Shown here piece by piece: positions 6,779-14,952 of a DNA stretch of 64,000 bases. Position numbers and translations under genes: made by a program. Source of the DNA: DATBIS01 sp036556805 (GTDB lineage: Bacteria; Actinomycetota; UBA4738; HRBIN12). Under the pieces are notes generated by a model, which was given only the letters and a program-made list of their open reading frames with translations, had not been told where the DNA came from and searched no databases. The stretch lies in assembly GCA_036556805.1 (NCBI GenBank), contig DATBIS010000116.1, positions 11,088-75,087 of the forward strand, given 5' to 3'. The first letter of the stretch is position 1. Each line of letters begins with the position of its first letter.

Positions 6779-6804
6779 GTTTGGACCGGCCCGGACGGGG
6801 GTAG
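6779..6804 (+). promoter_or_regulatory. Sigma-B-type promoter candidate, antisense to the kinase gene 6832..7227
   Basis: GTTT (6779-6782), 16 bp, GGGTAG (6799-6804): the best consensus match of the four in the window. It points into the 3' end of the RsbW-like gene on the opposite strand and no plus-strand gene follows. Confidence 0.35.
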
Positions 6805-6831
6805 CGCCGAACGCATCGTGTCGAACCCGAG

Positions 6832-7227
6832 TCAGGCAGACAGCCCCGTGTCGCGTGCCACCTCGAACCACACCGTGGTCTCGTCGTTGCGGTGGATCCC
6901 CCAGCGGGCGGCGATGCGTCGCAGCAGGGTCAGACCCCAGCCGGCCTCGAGATTGCGAGCCGGTCCCGCCGTGTCGGGATCGAAGCCCGGCCCCGAGTCG
7001 GTGACGGCGACGTGGACCTGGCGAGTGTCCACCCGAACACGGAGCTCGATGGATTCGTTCGCCGAAAGGCGCGCGTGCCGGACGCTGTTGGTGACGAGCT
7101 CGCTCACCAGCAACATCGTCTCCTCGAACGCGCGCCGGTCGAGGCTCGGGCGCATCCCCTCGAGGGCGCGCCGGGCGGCGGCCGGGGCCCGGGCGTCCGC
7201 GGGCAACGACACATCGAAATCGAACAC
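6832..7227 (-). CDS. RsbW/SpoIIAB-like serine kinase (full GHKL motifs)
   Basis: 131 aa. Complete Bergerat fold: N-box 'LLVSELVTNSVRHA', G1 box 'VTDSGPGFDP', G2 box 'GWGLTLLRRIAARWG'. Unlike the two shorter homologues at 189..560 and 1001..1387, all ATP-binding motifs are present, so it is likely an active kinase of a STAS antagonist or an anti-sigma kinase. The next gene upstream on the same strand (7316..7621) encodes a STAS protein, the natural substrate. Start GTG/ATG region at 7227 has no clear SD. Confidence 0.85.
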   Translation of the reverse strand: MFDFDVSLPADARAPAAARRALEGMRPSLDRRAFEETMLLVSELVTNSVRHARLSANESIELRVRVDTRQVHVAVTDSGPGFDPDTAGPARNLEAGWGLTLLRRIAARWGIHRNDETTVWFEVARDTGLSA

Positions 7228-7315
7228 GAATGCTGCCTACCCGGATGCTCCGGACGTCAATCGAGGCAATCTCGCTCGTCCTTCGACGCGGAGCCGTGCC
7301 TGGAGAACGCGGCGG

Positions 7316-7621
7316 CTAGTCCTCGAGACGGATGTCGTCGACGCGATCCAGTCCGGTCACCGCGAAGACCTCACGGACGAACGGCGAGGCGTGCTCGACG
7401 ACGAGGGTGCCCCGCCCCGCGAGCTTCCTCGCGAGCGAGAGAAGGCCGTGCAGGCCGGAGCTGTCGATGAACGAGAGGTCGGTGGCGTCCAGCCGCAGGT
7501 CGCCGGGTTCCCCTGCCCTGGGGCCGATCGCCTCGACGAGCGCCTCGACCGACGCGAGATCGAGCTCACCCTCGAGCCGGAAGGCGCGCGGGTCGTCCGT
7601 GGGCTCCACGCGAAATGGCAT
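7316..7621 (-). CDS. STAS-domain anti-sigma factor antagonist
   Basis: 101 aa from ATG 7621. 'RLEGELDLASVEALVEAI' and 'DLSFIDSSGLHGLLSLARKL' are canonical SpoIIAA elements; the Ser in DSSG is the expected phosphorylation site. The longer frame to 7693 adds an arginine-rich leader without SD, whereas GGGGGAT and AAGG lie just before ATG 7621. It is followed by the GHKL kinase gene, making a kinase/antagonist pair without its own sigma gene. Confidence 0.82.
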   Translation of the reverse strand: MPFRVEPTDDPRAFRLEGELDLASVEALVEAIGPRAGEPGDLRLDATDLSFIDSSGLHGLLSLARKLAGRGTLVVEHASPFVREVFAVTGLDRVDDIRLED

Positions 7622-7707
7622 CCTTGGATCCCCCAGTCGGTTCGCGCGGACCGTATCGCGAGCGGGCACCGGCGTCAGTACGCCACCGTACACGGGGCCG
7701 GTGCGGC

Positions 7708-8442
7708 ATGGTGAGCTGGCTGAGCGTCGACGGCGACGGCGAGCTCGGAACGCCGAACCATCTGCTCGGCGCGCTGCCCCCCGCCGATGTCGAGGGCTTC
7801 CTCGGTCGTCTCCAGCGCCGGTTGACGGAGCCGGGCGACGTGCTCTACCAGCCCGGCCGCCGGCTCGATCACGTGTTCTTCCCGGAGACCGCGGTGGTCT
7901 CGATCCTCACGATGCTCGCGGACGGCTCCGGCATCGAGACCGCCACGATCGGAAGGGAGGGAATGGCGGGGATCTTCCTGTTCCTGGGCGACGACCGGAG
8001 CCGCAACGGGCGCGCCGTCGTGCAGATGGGCGGATCCGTCCTTCGCCTCGACGTTGACGCGTTCCGTGCGGGCGTCGCGGCGAGCGCGAAGTTCGAACAG
8101 CTGATGATCATGTACTCGCGCGCGTTCCTCCTCCAGGTCTCGCAGAGCGTCGCGTGCGGCGCGGTGCATCCGATCCGGGCGCGGCTCGCGCGCTGGCTCC
8201 TGCAGACGAGCGACCGCAGGACCTCGGAGGACGTCGCGCTCACCCAGCAGTTCCTCGCCGACATCCTCGGCGTGCGCCGGGCTTCCGTGAGCGAGGCGGT
8301 GAGCGACCTGAAGGATCGGGGCGTGGTTGCCGTGCGTCGCGGCGGGCTCATGATCATCGATCGCACCGGCCTCGCCCGGTACGCGTGCGAATGCTACGGC
8401 GTGGTGCGCGACGAGTACGCTCGCCTGGCACCCGGCGGCTGA
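7708..8442 (+). CDS. Crp/Fnr family transcriptional regulator
   Basis: 244 aa from ATG 7708. The N-terminal cyclic-nucleotide-binding-like beta roll (residues about 20-140) includes 'RRLDHVFFPETAVVSILTML'; the C-terminal winged helix (about 165-235) has 'LTQQFLADILGVRRASVSEAVSDL'. No FNR-type N-terminal cysteine cluster and no clear cAMP-binding Arg-Ser pair, so the ligand is unknown. The motif order is typical of a common actino-/proteobacterial group of orphan Crp regulators. Divergent from the STAS/kinase pair, separated by 86 bp. Confidence 0.85.
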   Translation: MVSWLSVDGDGELGTPNHLLGALPPADVEGFLGRLQRRLTEPGDVLYQPGRRLDHVFFPETAVVSILTMLADGSGIETATIGREGMAGIFLFLGDDRSRNGRAVVQMGGSVLRLDVDAFRAGVAASAKFEQLMIMYSRAFLLQVSQSVACGAVHPIRARLARWLLQTSDRRTSEDVALTQQFLADILGVRRASVSEAVSDLKDRGVVAVRRGGLMIIDRTGLARYACECYGVVRDEYARLAPGG

Positions 8443-8472
8443 TCGTCCGCCCGTCGCCAGCGTACGAGCGTC

Positions 8473-8478
8473 TACGCT
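8473..8478 (+). promoter_or_regulatory. Leaderless -10 (TACGCT) of rlmN
   Basis: TACGCT ends exactly 6 nt before GTG 8485; no SD is present. Confidence 0.5.
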
Positions 8479-8484
8479 GCGGCG

Positions 8485-9531
8485 GTGAGCGTCTACGACC
8501 TCTCGCTCGAGCAGCTCGGCGAGCGCTTCCGCAGCTGGGGGGAGCCGGCCTTCCGCGCGCGGCAGGTCTACGCGCAGCTCTGGCGGCGAGCCGCCCGCTA
8601 CGAGGAGATGTCCGACGTGCCCGCTCGGGTACGCGAGCGCTGCGAGACCGACCTTCCGCTCGACGTGACGGTGCTCGCCGAGCGCACGGCCGACCGCGGA
8701 GCAACCCGGAAGGCGCTGCTGGAGCTCGGTTCGGACCGCCACGTGATCGAGGCGGTGCTGATGGGCTACCCGGGCCGCGTCACGGTGTGCGTCTCGACGC
8801 AGGTCGGCTGCGCGATGGGGTGCGGGTTCTGCGCGACGGGACAGATGGGACTCCTCGGCAACCTGAGCGCGGGGGAGATCGCCGCGCAGGTGATCTGGGC
8901 CAAGCGCGAGGTGGCGCGGCTTCCCCCGTCGACGCCCCGGCGACTGACGAACGTCGTGTTCATGGGCATGGGTGAACCGCTCGCGAACGAGCGCGGCACC
9001 TTCGGCGCGATGGAGCGGCTCACCGATCCGGCTGCGCTCGGCCTCGGTGCCCGCCATCTCACGGTCTCCACGGTCGGCCTGATCCCCGGCATCCGTCACC
9101 TCGCGAGCGCGCACCCGCAGGTCGGCCTCGCGGTGTCGCTCCACGCCGCGAGCGATGAGCTCCGGTCGCAGCTCGTCCCACCGAACGATCTGTACCCGCT
9201 CGAGGCGCTCGAGTCGGCGATGGCGGACTGGCGCGGCACCACCCGCCGCCGTCCATCGATCGAGTGGGCCATGATCGATCACGTCAACGACACCGAGGAG
9301 CAAGCAGCGCTCCTCGCGCCGATCGCACGGCGCCTAGGCGCCCACGTGAACCTGATCCCCCTCAACCCGACGCCGGGATACCCGGTCGTCGGCTCCTCGA
9401 AGACGCGGATCCGCAGGTTCGTCGACGTGCTCGAACGAGCACGGGTGAACGTCACCGTCCGTGACACGAGAGGGCGACGGATCGACGCCGCTTGCGGGCA
9501 GCTCAGGCTCGAGCTCACGCCGACCCCGTGA
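8485..9531 (+). CDS. rlmN: 23S rRNA (adenine-2503-C2)-methyltransferase RlmN
   Basis: 348 aa, normal length. Radical-SAM cluster C109-x3-C113-x2-C116 ('CAMGCGFC') with following 'ATGQMG', SAM-binding 'VVFMGMGEPL', the 'LAVSLHA' strand, and a C-terminal Cys (C337 in 'AACGQL') that forms the thioether/mC8-like intermediate. It methylates A2503 of 23S rRNA and A37 of some tRNAs. The GTG start at 8485 is preceded by a TACGCT hexamer 6 nt upstream instead of an SD. Confidence 0.95.
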   Translation: MSVYDLSLEQLGERFRSWGEPAFRARQVYAQLWRRAARYEEMSDVPARVRERCETDLPLDVTVLAERTADRGATRKALLELGSDRHVIEAVLMGYPGRVTVCVSTQVGCAMGCGFCATGQMGLLGNLSAGEIAAQVIWAKREVARLPPSTPRRLTNVVFMGMGEPLANERGTFGAMERLTDPAALGLGARHLTVSTVGLIPGIRHLASAHPQVGLAVSLHAASDELRSQLVPPNDLYPLEALESAMADWRGTTRRRPSIEWAMIDHVNDTEEQAALLAPIARRLGAHVNLIPLNPTPGYPVVGSSKTRIRRFVDVLERARVNVTVRDTRGRRIDAACGQLRLELTPTP

Positions 9532-9542
9532 CGCCTCGCGGG

Positions 9543-10139
9543 TCAGCGCTGCTCGACGAGCGGCGTCAGCAGCTCCTCGAGCGGCCCGGTACCGAGGTCG
9601 TGCACCTCGATCGGCTTCCCCATCCACGCGGCGATCTCGCGCGCCTTCGACTCCCGGCCCGGGTCCACGTGCTGCCGCACGAACAGGATCCGCTCGATGT
9701 TGCCGAAGTACGTCTCCTGCAGGTCCGGATAACGATCGAGCCCGAGCGCCCGAACGACCGCGCGCTCCCAGTTCGCGACCAGCCAGTCGGTGAGGAAGTA
9801 GATGCCGACGTCGTCCTCGAACCGGCGGAACACCTCGCCGGCGTACCACTGGAAGCAGTGGGCGCCGGCGGGGCGCACCGTGGGGTAGCGGCGGAGCACC
9901 TCGTCGAGCGCCCCGCCGGTCCCGCAGTCGCCGTAGACGACGATCACTCGTTCGTAGGAGGGAAGGAGGTCGAGGAGCTTCGCCTCGACCGCCGGCGCGA
10001 TGTCACCGGGGGTCATGTGCAGGTCGGACGAGATGCCGTGCACGTCGGCGTCCCATCCTCGTCGTCGCACGAGCGCGGCGGTGTCGATCGCGACCGCCCC
10101 GCACGCGAGGAACGCGAGCCGCGCGCCGGTCGCCGTCAC
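9543..10139 (-). CDS. DUF1638 family protein
   Basis: 198 aa from GTG 10139. 'LAFLACGAVA', 'VIVVYGDCGTGGALDEVL' and 'AHCFQWYAGE' are hallmarks of DUF1638, a family often found near corrinoid or methylamine-type methyltransferases but of unproven function; the conserved Cys residues may bind metal. The N-terminal extension of the longer frame to 10256 lacks support. It converges with rlmN (11-bp gap). Here there is no methyltransferase context, so no role is assigned. Confidence 0.78.
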   Translation of the reverse strand: MTATGARLAFLACGAVAIDTAALVRRRGWDADVHGISSDLHMTPGDIAPAVEAKLLDLLPSYERVIVVYGDCGTGGALDEVLRRYPTVRPAGAHCFQWYAGEVFRRFEDDVGIYFLTDWLVANWERAVVRALGLDRYPDLQETYFGNIERILFVRQHVDPGRESKAREIAAWMGKPIEVHDLGTGPLEELLTPLVEQR

Positions 10140-10207
10140 GCGCGCGTCACCTCGCGGCGCCACGTGCGGCTCGGGGAGGCCATGCGCCGATGATACGGTC
10201 GGCGAGC

Positions 10208-11728
10208 ATGGATCCGGCCCGGCTCCGCGACCGCTCTCGCCTCGCGCTGTGGGCATCGGCGACCGGCATCACGCTCGTGGCGTTGGTCGCGTCCGTCCCC
10301 GGCGCTCCGTTGCAGCCCGTGCTCCCCGACGGGGTCGTACCGGGCGGTCCGTTCGCCGCGATCGCAAGCGCCGTCGGTCTCGACGCGGTCTCGTCGACTG
10401 CCCTCGTCACGATCTCCGTGATCGCGGTGACGTTCGGGGCACTCGCGTTCCTCTTCGTCCTGCGCGAAGCGTGGCGCGGGAACGTGTCGCTGCGCTCGGT
10501 CGTGGTGCTCGCGATCGCCGCGCACCTCGTCGTGCTGACCCTGCCGCTCCTCGTGTCGCGCGACGTGTACTCCTACATCGCCTACGGGCAGATCGCCGGG
10601 CTTCACCACGCGAACCCGTACGTCCAGACCCCCGCGGACTTCCCGCTGGATCCGATCGCCTCGCTCGTGGGCCCGAAGTGGATCGCCACGCCGGCCGTGT
10701 ACGGGCCGCTGTTCACCTCGATGGCCGCGCTGCTCACGCGCGCGATCGGCGGCATCGCCGCACTCGTGGACGTGTTCCGCGTGATCGCGGCAGCCGCGAG
10801 CCTCGGCACGCTCGCGATCGTCGTGTGGCTCGCGAAGCGGCTCGCTCCTCGCCGGGTGGCGTTCGCGGCGGCCGCGTTCGCGCTGAACCCCGTCGTGCTG
10901 TTCCAGTCGGTCGGCAGCGGGCACAACGACCTGCTGGTGGGGCTCTCGATCGCGGGCGCCCTCGCGCTCGTCGTCGTCGGCCGGACCCACTGGGCCGTGG
11001 CGGCGCTCGCGGCCGGCACGCTGGTGAAGGCGCCCGCCGCGTTGCCGCTCGTGCTGCTGATCGTGTGGGTGGTCGCCCGGCGGCCGCCTGCCGAACGGCT
11101 TCGCGCGCTCGCCTCGCACGTTGGCCTCGCGGCGGCGATCGGGCTCGCGTTCGCCGCGCCCTACCTCCAACGCGAGGATCCGACGCTCGGCATGGCGGAG
11201 CTTGCCGGCCACGAGGGCTGGCTCGCGCCGTCGCGGCTGGCCCGACGCGTGCTCGACGCGATCAGCGCGGATACGGCCGGCGTCGCCGCGCGCGTGCTGT
11301 TCGCGATCGTGCTCGTCGCCGTGGTGGGAGCTCTCGGATGGCGGGTCGTGCGGCGCGCTCACGAGATCTCGCCCGTCGGCCTCGGCGCGGCGTGGGGCTG
11401 GGCCTTGCTCGCCCTCATGCTGCTCGGCCCCGTGCTCCTGCCGTGGTACGCGACGTGGGCGCTGCCCCTCGTCTGGCTGGTGCCGCTCGTGCCTCGCGGC
11501 GTGCTGCTCACGACCTCGACCGCGCTCGTCGTTTCGCAGTGGACGGCCGAGCCGGACCGCTTCCCCGGCGCGTACGACGCGAACGTCCTGGTGGGCCACT
11601 ACGTGATCACGCCGATCGTCGTGCTGGCGCTGGCGGCGCTCCTGCTCGACCTACGGCGACGGCTCGTCGCCGGTTCGCCGCTCGAGGACGGCATGGACGA
11701 GGTATCCGCCGCCGCCCACCGCGATTGA
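10208..11728 (+). CDS. Polyprenol-phosphate-mannose-dependent mannosyltransferase, MptA/MptB-like
   Basis: 506 aa with about 12-13 hydrophobic segments. The first extracytoplasmic loop carries 'LLVSRDVYSYIAYGQIAG', the Asp-containing signature of GT-C enzymes that elongate alpha-1,6-mannan on lipomannan/lipoarabinomannan with polyprenyl-phospho-mannose as donor. 'FQSVGSGHNDLLVGLSIAGA' is the second conserved loop. ATG 10208 is chosen because TACGGT ends 8 nt before it; an ATG six codons earlier is possible. The 3' end overlaps by 78 bp the 3' end of the convergent membrane-protein gene. Confidence 0.82.
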   Translation: MDPARLRDRSRLALWASATGITLVALVASVPGAPLQPVLPDGVVPGGPFAAIASAVGLDAVSSTALVTISVIAVTFGALAFLFVLREAWRGNVSLRSVVVLAIAAHLVVLTLPLLVSRDVYSYIAYGQIAGLHHANPYVQTPADFPLDPIASLVGPKWIATPAVYGPLFTSMAALLTRAIGGIAALVDVFRVIAAAASLGTLAIVVWLAKRLAPRRVAFAAAAFALNPVVLFQSVGSGHNDLLVGLSIAGALALVVVGRTHWAVAALAAGTLVKAPAALPLVLLIVWVVARRPPAERLRALASHVGLAAAIGLAFAAPYLQREDPTLGMAELAGHEGWLAPSRLARRVLDAISADTAGVAARVLFAIVLVAVVGALGWRVVRRAHEISPVGLGAAWGWALLALMLLGPVLLPWYATWALPLVWLVPLVPRGVLLTTSTALVVSQWTAEPDRFPGAYDANVLVGHYVITPIVVLALAALLLDLRRRLVAGSPLEDGMDEVSAAAHRD

Positions 11729-13492
11729 CGTCGCCGCCGGGCCGATCGAACCGTCGAGCGGCACGCCGAGCCGCTCGAGCGCGATGCCGCCGAGCGCGAG
11801 CGCGGCGAGGCCCAACGCCGGCGAGAGCGCCGCGGCCGCGGTGCGATCGAAACCGGCCGCCCGCGCCCAGCCGAAGCCGACCGCCGCGAACAGCGCGAGC
11901 GTCGCGAACGTCACCAGCACGATCTGCATCGCCGACGACGGCCGCAGTGGATCGTCGGGCTCTGCTGCCCGCGTCACGGCGGTGGACGTTCGTGCGATGA
12001 CGCCCGGACCAAGCTCCTGGACCGCCATGCCGAGCTTGAACACCGCGTTCTCGTAGAGGTCGGGCCCCAGGACGAACGACGACAACGCGAAGGTGACCGG
12101 CGGGGGTGCGACCTCGGCGGCGGCCTCGTCGTTCGCCGCCCGCAACGCCGCGTCCGCGCGTTCGAACAACAGCCGCCGCTCCTCGGTCGCGTCTGCTGCG
12201 GGAAGGAACAGCAGGTGCACGTCGCGGATGCGGTCGCTTGGCACGGCGGCGCGGATGGCGTTCTCCGCCTGCGTCGCGAAGAACGTGATCGTGGGGTCCC
12301 CCGTCTCGACGTAGAAGAAGGCCGGCGTGCCGGCGGGCATCCGTTCGAGCAGCCGGGAGGCGGTCGTGACCTGGGCGATCTGCTCCTCCGTGAGGTACGG
12401 CTTCTCGCGACGCCAGGCGAAGAGCGCGCCGAGCACCATGAGGACGACGAGCAGTGCGAGCAGCGCCACCGCGAGGGCTCGGTTCGTCACCGCACGCCCC
12501 ACGCGGATCGCGCCGATGCCCGCGAGCATCGGCACGACGTAGCCGAAGGTCACGAACCGGTCGGGTGGGAGGAGACCGGTCGCGAGCCCGACGACGATCC
12601 CCGCGATCGTCACGATGCCCCACGACGCGAGAAAGCGCGCCACGAAACCGCGCACCTTGAGGAGGCCCACTACGGCGAGCGGGACGGAGATCCACTGGAC
12701 GTACCGCGTCGCGCGATGCACGAAGCGATCCCGGAACAGATGCCGCAGCGTGCCCGTCTCCCCCACGCGACGGAGGAAGGCATCCCGGGACGTATCGACG
12801 TCCGGTGGGCCGGGGCCCCGCAGCAACGCCAGCCAGCCCGCCCCGACGAGCACGACCGAGCCGGCCGCGGACATCGCGATGCGTCGCCGCTCCTCCCTTC
12901 CCTCATCCGGGTCGCGCAGCGACAGCGCCGCGGTCCCCGCGAGGATCGCGAGGCCGACGAGGTAGAACTGCGGATGGAACGCGCCGCCGGCGGCGAGCAG
13001 GAGCGCGGTCGCGATCGTCCCACGGCGATGTGCGAGCGCGAGTGAAGCGGCCGCCCCAAGGAACGCGACCGCGAGCCCGAGGTTCGCGAGGTAGCCGCTC
13101 ACCAGGTGGACGCCGAACACGCCGGTGAGCGCCCCGCCGAGGAGCCACGCCGACCGGTCCTCTCGGTCGGCCGCGCGCAGCACCACCGCCGCCGCGAGCC
13201 CGAGGGCGCATCCGAGCACGCACTGGAGGGCAGCGATCGACGCGACGAGCGGAACGTGGAGCGTGCCCTGCAGGAGCAGCGAGATCGCCGGCACGCCTGG
13301 CCGCTCCATCGTCGACAGTCCCTCGTTTCCCGCGAGCCTCGCCCACCACAGGTAGACGGGGCCGTCGGGCCCGACGGGAAGGCCGAAGCCGCGCACCACG
13401 AAGAGCCCGAGGAAGAAGGCGAGCAGGAGGAGTGCGAGCCCGGCGATCGGCGGGAGCTCGCCGAGGCGACCCCGGACCGCGCGATCCCTCAC
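11651..13492 (-). CDS. Large multi-pass membrane protein of unknown function
   Basis: 613 aa. About 10-11 hydrophobic helices in the first 350 residues, a soluble domain at about 360-510 ('EKPYLTEEQIAQVTTASRLL', 'AGTPAFFYVETGDPTITFFA'), then three more helices. The layout recalls GT-C glycosyltransferase-like or oligosaccharide-related proteins, but I do not see a decisive Asp motif. I choose GTG 13492 because TAGATT ends 7 nt before it; ATG 13513 has no signal. The tail overlaps the mannosyltransferase gene by 78 bp on the opposite strand. The neighbourhood suggests an envelope role. Confidence 0.7.
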   Translation of the reverse strand: MRDRAVRGRLGELPPIAGLALLLLAFFLGLFVVRGFGLPVGPDGPVYLWWARLAGNEGLSTMERPGVPAISLLLQGTLHVPLVASIAALQCVLGCALGLAAAVVLRAADREDRSAWLLGGALTGVFGVHLVSGYLANLGLAVAFLGAAASLALAHRRGTIATALLLAAGGAFHPQFYLVGLAILAGTAALSLRDPDEGREERRRIAMSAAGSVVLVGAGWLALLRGPGPPDVDTSRDAFLRRVGETGTLRHLFRDRFVHRATRYVQWISVPLAVVGLLKVRGFVARFLASWGIVTIAGIVVGLATGLLPPDRFVTFGYVVPMLAGIGAIRVGRAVTNRALAVALLALLVVLMVLGALFAWRREKPYLTEEQIAQVTTASRLLERMPAGTPAFFYVETGDPTITFFATQAENAIRAAVPSDRIRDVHLLFLPAADATEERRLLFERADAALRAANDEAAAEVAPPPVTFALSSFVLGPDLYENAVFKLGMAVQELGPGVIARTSTAVTRAAEPDDPLRPSSAMQIVLVTFATLALFAAVGFGWARAAGFDRTAAAALSPALGLAALALGGIALERLGVPLDGSIGPAATSIAVGGGGYLVHAVLERRTGDEPSP

Positions 13493-13560
13493 GCGTCGGA
13501 ATCTACTGCACATCTCGAGCGGACCGGGATCGGTCGGGCCGTCGCTAGAATCGCGGGTCC

Positions 13561-14952
13561 ATGCTCGATCGCGATCTCGTCACCGAGGTGCTGACGGCCG
13601 CCCGCCGGCGCGGCGGCGCGTTCGCGGAGCTGTACGTCGAGGAGCGGGCGTCCACGTCCATCCGCCTCGACGACGGCAAGATCGAAGAGCTCACCACCGG
13701 CCTGGACCGCGGCGCGGGCGTGCGCGTGGGCCTCGGCACGTCGTACGGCTACGCATACTCCAACCGGCTTGACCGCGAGGCGCTGCTGCGCGCGGCCGAG
13801 GCCGCGGCGGCGTCGTTCGCCGGCGAGGCCGCGGCCGTCGTGGACCTGCGCGAGCTGACCCCGGCCGTCGTGCATCGCGCGGAGCGGCCCGCGGATCGCG
13901 TGCCCGCTTCGGAGAAGGTCGCGTGGCTCCGCGAGGTGGACGAGGCGGCGAGGTCGCTCTCGCCCGAGGTGCGCCAGGTCACCGGCTCCTACGGCGACTC
14001 CCTCCAGCGCGTGTTGATCGCCGCGTCCGATGGGCGGTGGGTGGTGCAGGAGCGGCCGCGCGTCCGGCTGTTCGCGACGGTGGTCGCGGCGCGCGACGGC
14101 ATCATCCAGACCGGCGCGCACGGTCCCGGCGGTCTCTCGGGCGCCGAGCTGTTCGACCGGAAGCCGCCGCGCGAAACCGCCGAGATCGCCGCGCGGCGCG
14201 CCGTGACGATGCTCGATTCGATCCCCGCCCCGGCCGGCGAGATGCCGGTGGTGCTCGGTCCCGGCTGCGGGGGCGTGCTCTTCCACGAGGCGTGCGGCCA
14301 TCCGCTCGAGGCCGACATCGTCGATCACGAGGCGTCCGTGTACCGCGGGCGCATCGGCGAGACGCTTGCGTCGTCGCTCCTGAACGGCATCGACGACGCG
14401 ACGATCCCGAACGGGTGGGGCTCGTTCTCATTCGACGACGAAGGCACGCCGGCCGAGCGCACGGTGCTGTTCGCCGACGGCGTGCTCCGCGGCTGGATGT
14501 ACGACCGACTGCGCGCCGAGAAGGACGAGGCGCCGTCGAGCGGCAACGGCAGGCGCCAGTCGTACGCGCACCCGCCGATCCCGCGGATGACGAACACCAA
14601 CATCGAGAACGGCACGTCGAAGGCGGAGGAGATCATCGCGTCGACCGACGGAGGCGTGTACGTGACCGCGCTTGCCGGCGGCCAGGTGAACCCCGCGACC
14701 GGGGACTTCGTGTTCGGATGCTCCGAGGCGTTCCTCATCGAGAAGGGCGAGGTGACCACGCCGGTGCGGGGGGCGAACCTCATCGGTCAGGCGATCCCGG
14801 TCATGAGCGCGGTGGACGCGGTCGCCGACGACTTCGACACGTGGGAGGGCACCTGCGGCAAGGACGGGCAGATGGTGCCGGTGGGAAGCGGCTCGCCGAC
14901 GCTCCGCATCGCGAGGATCACGGTGGGCGGCACGGGGTCGGCCGATGGCTGA
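13561..14952 (+). CDS. tldD: Metallopeptidase TldD
   Basis: 463 aa, full length. The active-site helix 'GGVLFHEACGHPLEADIV' carries the HExxxH zinc motif (His-Glu-Ala-Cys-Gly-His). C-terminal 'GGQVNPATGDFVFGCSEAFL' is the conserved PmbA/TldD barrel segment. TldD forms a heterodimeric protease with TldE that degrades unfolded peptides and matures some RiPPs. TAGAAT ends 9 nt before the ATG. It overlaps the tldE gene by 8 nt. No RiPP precursor is evident beside it. Confidence 0.93.
   Translation: MLDRDLVTEVLTAARRRGGAFAELYVEERASTSIRLDDGKIEELTTGLDRGAGVRVGLGTSYGYAYSNRLDREALLRAAEAAAASFAGEAAAVVDLRELTPAVVHRAERPADRVPASEKVAWLREVDEAARSLSPEVRQVTGSYGDSLQRVLIAASDGRWVVQERPRVRLFATVVAARDGIIQTGAHGPGGLSGAELFDRKPPRETAEIAARRAVTMLDSIPAPAGEMPVVLGPGCGGVLFHEACGHPLEADIVDHEASVYRGRIGETLASSLLNGIDDATIPNGWGSFSFDDEGTPAERTVLFADGVLRGWMYDRLRAEKDEAPSSGNGRRQSYAHPPIPRMTNTNIENGTSKAEEIIASTDGGVYVTALAGGQVNPATGDFVFGCSEAFLIEKGEVTTPVRGANLIGQAIPVMSAVDAVADDFDTWEGTCGKDGQMVPVGSGSPTLRIARITVGGTGSADG

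Noticed and set aside
13493..13513. ATG 13513 as start of the 613-aa membrane protein
   Set aside because: TAGATT (-10) lies between this ATG and GTG 13492 (7 nt before the GTG), so a leaderless transcript would not include the ATG.
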